DNA of 64,000 nucleotides from Streptomyces antibioticus (lineage in GTDB: Bacteria; Actinomycetota; Actinomycetes; Streptomycetales; Streptomycetaceae). Each line of letters starts with the position of its first letter. Positions within the stretch are counted from its first letter, which is position 1. The translations under genes were made by a program, and so were the position numbers. The stretch lies in contig NZ_CM007717.1 of the NCBI RefSeq assembly GCF_002019855.1, positions 6,395,750 through 6,459,749 of the forward strand, in the 5' to 3' direction. Of this stretch, positions 58,192 through 64,000 are shown piece after piece. Below the pieces are notes generated by a model that worked only from the letters and a program-made list of their open reading frames with translations, was not told where the DNA came from and ran no database searches.

Positions 58192-59121
58192 TCATGGCTG
58201 TCGGTCAGGGGCCGAGCGCCGCAGTTCGTCGGCCGCCTCCCGTACCGCCGGCAGCAGCGCCGCCACCGGTGGGCTGTTCCGCGCGCCCTCCCGCACCACG
58301 AGGGTGATGTGGCGGACCGGGTCGATGCCCTTCAGGGGGACCCGGACGACGGGGTGGCCGGGGCGGTCGGGCACCAGGTCGGGGGCGAGCGCGACGCCCC
58401 AGCCCAGGGAGACCAGACCGAACACGGCCTGCATGTCCCCGATGTCGGAGACGACGTCGGGGACGAACTCGGCGTCCGCGCACAGATGCAGGGCCAGACG
58501 TCCCAGCCGGGAGGCCCGGTCGAGCAGCCACGGCTGGTCCGCGAACTCGGCCAGGTCCAGCGGTCCTTCGCCTCCGGCCAGGGGATGTCCGGGCGGTACG
58601 GCGAGCCGGATGCGGTCGCTGATCACCGCCTCCTCGTACAGCCCCGGCACCCGTGCCTCGGGCACCTGCGGATAGCCGGCGGCCAGCACCGCGTCCAGCC
58701 GCCCCAGCCGTACCGACCGCCGGCCCTCGTCGGCGGCGACGCCGTGCAGGGTGATCCGCAGTTCCGGGTGGCACGCGCGGAGCCGGGTCAACGCCGGCAC
58801 CAGCAGCGCCGGACCGTCGTGCAACGGCACCCCCACCCGCAGTTCGCCCGTCACCCTGCCGTCCCGCGCGAGCAACCGCGCCTCGGCCGCTTCGAGTTCC
58901 GCGAGCACGCGTTCGGCGCTGGCCACCAACAGGCGTCCGGCGGCGGTCAGTCCGGCCCGTCTGCCGCCCCGGTCGAGCAGCGCCGTACCCGTCTCGGCCT
59001 CCAGGGCCGAAAGCTGCTGGGAGACGGCGGAGCGCGTGTAGTTGAGCGCCTGCGCCGCCGCCGCGATCGATCCGCGAGCCCCGACTTCGCGCAGCAGCAT
59101 CAGCTTCCGTACGTCCAGCAC
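58192..59121 (-). CDS. LysR family transcriptional regulator
   Basis: 309 aa. N-terminal winged helix-turn-helix (LMLLREVGARGSIAAAAQAL, NYTRSAVSQQLSALEAETGT) and a substrate-binding domain from about 90 (GELRVGVPLHDGPALLVPAL). GTG start at 59121. Divergent from the azoreductase gene, which is its likely target; the 140-bp spacer contains the AT-richer stretch GTATCACGCTGGATTAC, a plausible LysR binding area. Convergent with the F420 oxidoreductase gene. Confidence 0.9.
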   Translation of the reverse strand: MLDVRKLMLLREVGARGSIAAAAQALNYTRSAVSQQLSALEAETGTALLDRGGRRAGLTAAGRLLVASAERVLAELEAAEARLLARDGRVTGELRVGVPLHDGPALLVPALTRLRACHPELRITLHGVAADEGRRSVRLGRLDAVLAAGYPQVPEARVPGLYEEAVISDRIRLAVPPGHPLAGGEGPLDLAEFADQPWLLDRASRLGRLALHLCADAEFVPDVVSDIGDMQAVFGLVSLGWGVALAPDLVPDRPGHPVVRVPLKGIDPVRHITLVVREGARNSPPVAALLPAVREAADELRRSAPDRQP

Positions 59122-59261
59122 CCGTCACTCCGCCCAGCCGACCGTCACTCCTGCTTACGTGTCCGGTCACCAAGTATCACGCTGGATTACGGGACGACTC
59201 GCCCGGGAGGCGCCTTCAATGGGAACCCGGCTCCCTCCCTCCCAGGACAAGGAACGCCTCC

Positions 59262-59933
59262 ATGCCCACCCTTCTCCACCTGGACTCCAGCCCCCGGCGG
59301 GACTCCGTCTCCCGGCGGCTCTCCGCCGAGTTCGCGGACGCCTGGCGCAAGGCCCACCCCGACGGCACGTACGTCCACCGCGACCTCGCCGCCGAGCCCG
59401 TGCCGCACGTGGACCACGCCCAGATCGAGGTGATGCACCGGCTGGAGACCGAGGGCACACGCGATCTCGCGGCGGCCCGTGACGCGGCGAAGACGGCCGA
59501 GGAGAAGGAGAGTTGGGCGATCACGTGGCCGCTGGTCGAGGAACTCCTCGCGGCCGACGTCATCCTGCTCGGCGTGCCGATGTACAACTTCTCGGTGCCG
59601 TCGACGTTCAAGGCGTGGTTCGACCGCGTTCTGATCGCGCCCCTGATCGCCGATCCGGCCACCGGCGAAGGCCCCTTGTCGGGCAAGCGGGTCGTGGTGG
59701 CCTCCGCGCGCGGCGGCGCCTACGGTCCCGGCACGCCCCGCGAGGACTGCGACCACCAGGAGCCGTATCTGAAGGCGGCCCTCGGCATGGTCGGCCTCGC
59801 CGCCGATCTGACCTTCCTGCACGCCGAGTTCACCAAGTCGGAGCACGTGCCCCGGCTCGCCGGGTTCAAGGACACGGCGGCCGCGTCGTACCGGACGGCC
59901 CTCGACGGCGCCCGCGCGCACGGCGAGGCGTGA
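59262..59933 (+). CDS. azoR: FMN-dependent NADH-azoreductase / quinone reductase
   Basis: 223 aa. Flavodoxin-like fold of the AzoR family: LLHLDSSPRRDSVSRRLSAE, LAADVILLGVPMYNFSVPST (FMN-binding MYNF), FKAWFDRVLI, VVVASARGGAYGPGTPRE and FLHAEFTKSE. Two-electron reduction of quinones or azo compounds with NADH. AAGGAA is about 7 nt before the ATG. Divergent LysR gene suggests induction by quinone- or azo-type ligands. The short repeated TGACCGAAC-like words just after its stop are unexplained. Confidence 0.88.
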   Translation: MPTLLHLDSSPRRDSVSRRLSAEFADAWRKAHPDGTYVHRDLAAEPVPHVDHAQIEVMHRLETEGTRDLAAARDAAKTAEEKESWAITWPLVEELLAADVILLGVPMYNFSVPSTFKAWFDRVLIAPLIADPATGEGPLSGKRVVVASARGGAYGPGTPREDCDHQEPYLKAALGMVGLAADLTFLHAEFTKSEHVPRLAGFKDTAAASYRTALDGARAHGEA

Positions 59934-60060
59934 CCGAACAAGAGGGCTGACTGAACGCGAGGTTCGACCGAACGATACGAGACCGCGGGGCCGGAATCCG
60001 TACGCAAGCGGCCAAATGTGCATCTGGTCATCGGCACGGACCGTGGCTAGCCTCCCCGAA

Positions 60061-60846
60061 ATGAGCAGTCGTCCAGCACCGGTCGAGGAACCAGAGGACC
60101 CCCTCGACGAGCCCTTCCTCCTGGGCCGCACGGTCCTCGTCGTCGGCGCGAGCGGCGGCATCGGGGAGGGGATCACCCGCGCGCTCCTCGAGCTGGGCGC
60201 CACCGTGGTGGCGGCCGGCCGCAGCGAGGCCCGGCTGAACCGCCTCGCCGACTACACCGACGGCATCGGACCCGGCGTCCTGCATCCGCACGCCGTCGAT
60301 CTCTCCGACCCCGACAGCGCCGCCGTACGGACCCGACTCGCCGACCGGCACGGGAAGTTCGACGGCGCCGTCCTCACCATCGGCAACTGGGGGCCACCGG
60401 AGCCGACACCGCTCCTCGACGTGTCCGACGCGGTCTGGGACGCCATGATCGCCGACAACCTCACCAGCCACTTCCGCGCCCTGCGGGTCGTCACCCCGCT
60501 GCTTCCCGTCGACGGCGCGCTCGTCCATCTCACCGGCCTCAGCGCGGAGATCGCCTTCCCGGGAGCCGCCCTCGTCGGCGCGACCAACGCGGCCAAGAAG
60601 TCCCTGCTGCGCACCCTGACCGCCGAACTCGACGGTGCGGGGCCGCGGATCTACGAACTCGTCATCGGCCGTATCCGCACCCGCCCCCGGGCCGCCCTGG
60701 GCGTCGACAGCCCGGCCTGGCTCAGCGGCGCGGACCTCGGCCGGCACGCCGCCGAACTGATCGCCCACCGCGGGCCGTGGACCGCCGAGCCGCTCCAGTA
60801 CCTGCTCGACCGGGCGTCGGGCGTGCTCACCGCTCTGCCGCAGTGA
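60061..60846 (+). CDS. SDR family protein lacking the canonical Tyr-x3-Lys
   Basis: 261 aa. Rossmann fold with GASGGIGEG (residues 29-37), VVAAGRSEARLNRL, AVLTIGNWG in place of NNAG, and ALVHLTGLSAEIAFPGAALV. In the active-site helix the usual YxxxK reads VGATN, so catalytic Tyr and Lys both appear absent. It may be a non-enzymatic or atypical SDR. ATG 60061 has TAGCCT 7 nt upstream and no clear Shine-Dalgarno (leaderless type). Confidence 0.8.
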   Translation: MSSRPAPVEEPEDPLDEPFLLGRTVLVVGASGGIGEGITRALLELGATVVAAGRSEARLNRLADYTDGIGPGVLHPHAVDLSDPDSAAVRTRLADRHGKFDGAVLTIGNWGPPEPTPLLDVSDAVWDAMIADNLTSHFRALRVVTPLLPVDGALVHLTGLSAEIAFPGAALVGATNAAKKSLLRTLTAELDGAGPRIYELVIGRIRTRPRAALGVDSPAWLSGADLGRHAAELIAHRGPWTAEPLQYLLDRASGVLTALPQ

Positions 60847-60895
60847 GCGGTGCCTCCGGGGTGAGCGGTGTGCCGCCCCCGGCGAGCTGTGACGC

Positions 60896-60929
60896 GGCTG
60901 TGACCGGAACTGTGGCTTCCGTCACAGCC
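60896..60929. promoter_or_regulatory. Inverted repeat before the DUF4232 lipoprotein gene
   Basis: GGCTGTGAC (60896-60904) and GTCACAGCC (60921-60929), 16-nt spacer, ending 30 nt before the ATG at 60960. Either a terminator of the SDR gene or an operator for the lipoprotein. Confidence 0.45.
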
Positions 60930-60959
60930 GGGGTGCTACGGCCCTGATGAGGTGGCCTG

Positions 60960-61952
60960 ATGCGCAGATCCGCCTCGCTCCTCCCGGCCCTGGCCGCCGT
61001 CCTCCTGCTCGCCACGGCCTGCGGGACGGAGCACCCCGGGACGGCCGCCGGCGCCGGCGCGTCCGCCACGGCGCCCGGCATCCCCGTCACCGACCCGCCG
61101 GTGGACGGGGTCAGGATCACCGCCCTGAACCTCCCCACCGCCTCACCGTCCGCCGAGCCGTCCGACGGCCCGTCCGGCATCGGATCCGTGCACGCCGACC
61201 GCCTCCCCACGCCCGGTGTCCCGGACCGGCCCGGCGAAATCCCCGCCGGCACCGAGAACTTCGTCGAATCCGGCATCTCCGCCGCCTACGAGGTCACCAA
61301 CGACGGCAAGGAGACCCTGACCTACACCGTGCTCTTCAGCTTCACCACGAGCACCGGCGAGGTGATGGGCAACCAGCGCGAGACCGTACGCGGGGTCGCG
61401 CCCGGCCGGACCGTACGCGGCACCGTGCAGCTCGGCAGGGTGCCCCCGGGGATGCCCGAGGTGCGCAAGGTGAAGGTCTCCGAGGTCACCACGGTCCCCG
61501 CGGACGAGGCGCCGGCCGAGACCGGCACCTGCCCGGCCTCCGGGATCCGCGTCACGGCCGACGACGGCGACGCGGCGATGGGCCTGCGCGTCGTGGGCCT
61601 GCGCCTGGAGAACTGCGGAACCCGCGACTACACCCTCGACGGCTACCCCCGGCTCACCCTGCTTGACGAGGACCTCGAACCGGTCGACGGGATCGACGTC
61701 GTCCACGGCGGCGCCGGCGTCGCCCTGGTGACCGGCTTCGACGATCCGCCCCGGCCCGTCACTCTCGAGCCCGGCGAGTACGCCACCTCCGGCCTGATGT
61801 GGCGCAACACCACCGGCGCCGGCACCGCGGTCAACGTGCCCCACGTCCGTGTCCACGCCAAGCCCGGCGCCGCCCCCGTGATCGTCACACCCCGACTGGA
61901 CCTCGGGACCACCGGGAAACTGGGGGTCAGCGCCTGGAAGCGGGGCGAGTGA
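60960..61952 (+). CDS. DUF4232 domain lipoprotein
   Basis: 330 aa. Lipoprotein signal peptide with lipobox ending at C21 (LLATAC). A Pro/Thr/Ser-rich linker, a beta-rich middle domain (about 90-175: AYEVTNDGKETLTYTVLFSF, GVAPGRTVRGTVQLG) and the C-terminal DUF4232 domain (about 185-320: GLRVVGLRLENCGTRDYTLD, YPRLTLLDEDLEPVDG, GEYATSGLMWRNTTGAG). Extracellular and membrane-anchored; function unknown. GATGAGGTGG provides the ribosome binding site. Confidence 0.87.
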   Translation: MRRSASLLPALAAVLLLATACGTEHPGTAAGAGASATAPGIPVTDPPVDGVRITALNLPTASPSAEPSDGPSGIGSVHADRLPTPGVPDRPGEIPAGTENFVESGISAAYEVTNDGKETLTYTVLFSFTTSTGEVMGNQRETVRGVAPGRTVRGTVQLGRVPPGMPEVRKVKVSEVTTVPADEAPAETGTCPASGIRVTADDGDAAMGLRVVGLRLENCGTRDYTLDGYPRLTLLDEDLEPVDGIDVVHGGAGVALVTGFDDPPRPVTLEPGEYATSGLMWRNTTGAGTAVNVPHVRVHAKPGAAPVIVTPRLDLGTTGKLGVSAWKRGE

Positions 61953-62090
61953 GCGGTCCGGCGGCGGCGGTCCGCCGGTGCGAAAATATTCCTGGGTGTC
62001 CCGGGGGCGTTCTCGGTACGTTGGAAACCGGCGAACAGCGCGTCACCAGCGCTTTCGCACCTTTCCGAGACCGCATTCGAGGCAACCACC

Positions 62091-63593
62091 GTGTTCCTGA
62101 CGATCACCACCACCGGCACCCCTGACCGCCCCGCCACCGACCTGGGCTACCTGCTGCACAAGCATCCCGGCAAGTCGCAGGCGTTCTCCACCTCCTACGG
62201 CACGGCGCACGTCCTCTACCCCGAGGCGGACGACCGGCGCTGCACGGCGGCGCTGCTGCTGGAGGTGGACGCCGTGGCGCTGGTCCGGCGCGGCAAGGGC
62301 AAGGGCCGGGGCGGTGCGCCCGACGCGGCACTCGCCCAGTACGTCAACGACCGCCCCTACGCGGCCTCCTCGCTGCTCGCCGTGGCGCTGAGCGGCGTCT
62401 TCTCCAGCGCGATGCGGGGCGTCTGCGCCGCGCGGCCCGAACTCCCGGCGCAGGCACGGTCGTTGCGCATCGAGGTGCCTGCGCTGCCGGCCCGGGGCGG
62501 TGCCGCGCTCGTGCACCGGCTCTTCGAGCCGCTCGGCTGGACGGCGACCGTCGAACCGGTCGCCCTGGACGCCGAGTTCCCGGAGTGGGGCGACTCGCGG
62601 TACGTACGACTCGTCCTGGAGTCCGACCGGCTGACCGTCGCCGAGGTGCTGCGGCACCTGTACGTCCTCCTGCCGGTCCTGGACGACGCCAAGCACTACT
62701 GGGTCGCCCCCGACGAGGTCGACAAGCTGCTGCGGGCCGGCGAGGGCTGGCTGCCCGAGCACCCGGAGCAGAAGCTGATCACCAGCCGGTACCTCTCCCG
62801 CCGCTGGTCGCTGACCCGGGAGGCCATGGAGCGGCTGGAGCTGGTGCGGCTCGCCGAGACCGACGACAGCGAGGTCGAGGCCATCGACAACGCCGTCGAG
62901 GACGACAGCGACACCCCGGCGGAGACGCAGGCGGAGGCGGAGGCCGGTGAGGCCCGCCCGACCCCCCTCGCCGCGCAGCGCCGGGACGCGATCCTCGCCG
63001 CGCTGCGGGCGGCCGGCGCCGCCCGGGTGCTCGACCTCGGCTGCGGACAGGGCCAGTTGGTGCAGGCGCTGCTCAAGGACGTCCGGTTCACCGAGATCGT
63101 CGGCGTCGACGTGTCGATGCGCGCGCTCACCATCGCCTCCCGCCGGCTCAAGCTGGACCGGATGGGGGAGCGGCAGGCCGCGCGGGTCCGGCTCGTGCAG
63201 GGATCGCTCGCCTACACCGACACCCGGCTCAAGGGCTATGACGCGGCCGTGCTCAGCGAGGTGATCGAACACCTCGACCTGCCGCGGCTGCCCGCCCTGG
63301 AGTACGCGGTGTTCGGCTCCGCCCGCCCGCGCACCGTCCTGGTGACCACCCCGAACGTCGAGTACAACGTCCGCTGGGAGAGCCTCCCGGCCGGGCACGT
63401 CCGGCACGGCGACCACCGCTTCGAGTGGACGCGCGCGGAGTTCCGCTCCTGGGCCGGCACCGTCGCCGAACGGCACGGCTACACCGTCGAGTTCGTCCCC
63501 GTCGGTCCCGACGACCCCGAGGTCGGACCGCCCACCCAGATGGCCGTGTTCACGCTCGGCACCCCGTACGAGAAGGAGGCGAAGGCCGCATGA
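62091..63593 (+). CDS. hen1: RNA 3'-terminal ribose 2'-O-methyltransferase Hen1
   Basis: 500 aa. N-terminal bacterial Hen1 domain (about 1-245: LGYLLHKHPGKSQAFSTSYG, YVNDRPYAASSLLAVALSGV, LDDAKHYWVAPDEVDKLLRA) and a C-terminal methyltransferase (about 290-500) with VLDLGCGQGQLVQALL, the Mn-binding AVLSEVIEHLDLPRL and HGDHRFEWTR. It methylates the 2'-OH at the 3' end of a cleaved RNA before Pnkp seals it, so the repaired RNA resists a second cut. GTG start at 62091. pnkp follows with a 4-nt ATGA overlap. Confidence 0.94.
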   Translation: MFLTITTTGTPDRPATDLGYLLHKHPGKSQAFSTSYGTAHVLYPEADDRRCTAALLLEVDAVALVRRGKGKGRGGAPDAALAQYVNDRPYAASSLLAVALSGVFSSAMRGVCAARPELPAQARSLRIEVPALPARGGAALVHRLFEPLGWTATVEPVALDAEFPEWGDSRYVRLVLESDRLTVAEVLRHLYVLLPVLDDAKHYWVAPDEVDKLLRAGEGWLPEHPEQKLITSRYLSRRWSLTREAMERLELVRLAETDDSEVEAIDNAVEDDSDTPAETQAEAEAGEARPTPLAAQRRDAILAALRAAGAARVLDLGCGQGQLVQALLKDVRFTEIVGVDVSMRALTIASRRLKLDRMGERQAARVRLVQGSLAYTDTRLKGYDAAVLSEVIEHLDLPRLPALEYAVFGSARPRTVLVTTPNVEYNVRWESLPAGHVRHGDHRFEWTRAEFRSWAGTVAERHGYTVEFVPVGPDDPEVGPPTQMAVFTLGTPYEKEAKAA

Positions 63594-64000
63594 CCGAGAC
63601 GTCCGTATCCCCGCGACAGGGACGCGCCCTGCCCGTCACCGACCTCTCCCTCGTGGTGCTGATCGGCGCGTCGGGCTCGGGCAAGTCCACTTTCGCGCGA
63701 CGGCACTTCAAGCCCACCGAGGTCATCTCCTCCGACTTCTGCCGGGGCCTGGTCTCCGACGACGAGAACGACCAGAGCGCCACCCGGGACGCCTTCGACG
63801 TCCTGCACTACATCGCCGGCAAGCGGCTCGCGGCCGGCCGGCGGACCGTCGTGGACGCCACCAGCGTGCAGTCGGACGCCCGCCGCAAACTCGTCGAGCT
63901 GGCGAGGGAGCATGACGTGCTGCCCATCGCCATCGTCCTGGACGTCCCCGAGGAGGTGTGCGCCGAGCGCAACGCGGCCCGCACCGACCGCGCCGACATG
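63590..64000 (+). CDS. pnkp: Polynucleotide kinase-phosphatase Pnkp, N-terminal part (cut by window end)
   Basis: First 137 codons only. The kinase domain has P-loop GASGSGKST, ISSDFCRGLVSDDEND and the RxxVVDATSV segment of 5'-OH polynucleotide kinases. The complete protein (over 800 aa in relatives) would add a phosphatase and a ligase-like adenylyltransferase domain outside the window. With Hen1 it forms the bacterial RNA-repair complex. Start overlaps the hen1 stop by 4 nt. Confidence 0.93.
   Translation, partial: MTETSVSPRQGRALPVTDLSLVVLIGASGSGKSTFARRHFKPTEVISSDFCRGLVSDDENDQSATRDAFDVLHYIAGKRLAAGRRTVVDATSVQSDARRKLVELAREHDVLPIAIVLDVPEEVCAERNAARTDRADM

Overview
The window is high-GC DNA with an almost purely G/C third codon position, many GTG starts and tightly overlapping genes. 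It carries Streptomyces hallmarks: cutRS, sepH, a SepF-like protein, a DUF397/XRE-DUF5753 pair, and many Tat or lipoprotein exports. It is best read as a piece of a Streptomyces chromosome. No rRNA, tRNA, CRISPR array or transposase was seen.

Layout. (1) 1-13.9 kb is housekeeping: the tail of an ADP-forming acyl-CoA ligase, a DUF5998 gene, a nucleotide-pyrophosphatase-like phosphatase, thymidine kinase, a Tat lipoprotein beta-propeller, a VOC protein, rhodanese, SepH, a sugar-lactone oxidase, an MFS exporter, ferrochelatase and an inositol-monophosphatase-like enzyme. (2) 14-16.5 kb holds cutR/cutS. (3) 16.9-29.5 kb is a block whose order and strand pattern match (from memory) M. tuberculosis Rv2699c-Rv2689c: DUF4193, DUF3093, dut, DUF3710, OB-fold, DUF3159, two TrkA proteins, an APC permease and a TRAM rRNA methyltransferase. 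In this window it is interrupted by a thioesterase, a secreted alginate-lyase-family enzyme and an orphan response regulator. (4) 29.5-47 kb is an accessory island. Its left part is a gene graveyard: truncated, frameshifted and nonsense-interrupted genes beside an intact amidohydrolase, an erythromycin-esterase-like protein, a barstar-like protein and a DUF397/XRE pair. Its right part is a polymorphic-toxin locus: an SseB-like protein, a WXG-like helper, a 1591-aa RHS toxin and a probable immunity protein, all on the minus strand. A large lectin/DUF11-repeat adhesin lies next to it, and beyond that an orphan paralogue of the immunity protein. (5) 47-64 kb returns to ordinary genes: a second MFS paralogue, an enoyl-CoA-hydratase-family enzyme, a fur-katG operon, a divergent MarR/YceI pair with three operator copies, a SepF-like gene, an ATPase-MazG pair, F420 and flavin oxidoreductases, a LysR regulator, a lipoprotein, and the hen1-pnkp RNA-repair operon cut by the window end.

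The points most worth following up are the RHS toxin with its unassigned His-rich C-terminal domain and two related putative immunity proteins, the decayed genes (including an 8-base homopolymer frameshift), a run of short tandem duplications placed exactly at gene 3' ends, a DasR-type box inside a strong promoter, a nested dyad cluster in a long leader, and a 31-codon membrane-protein gene with a strong ribosome binding site.
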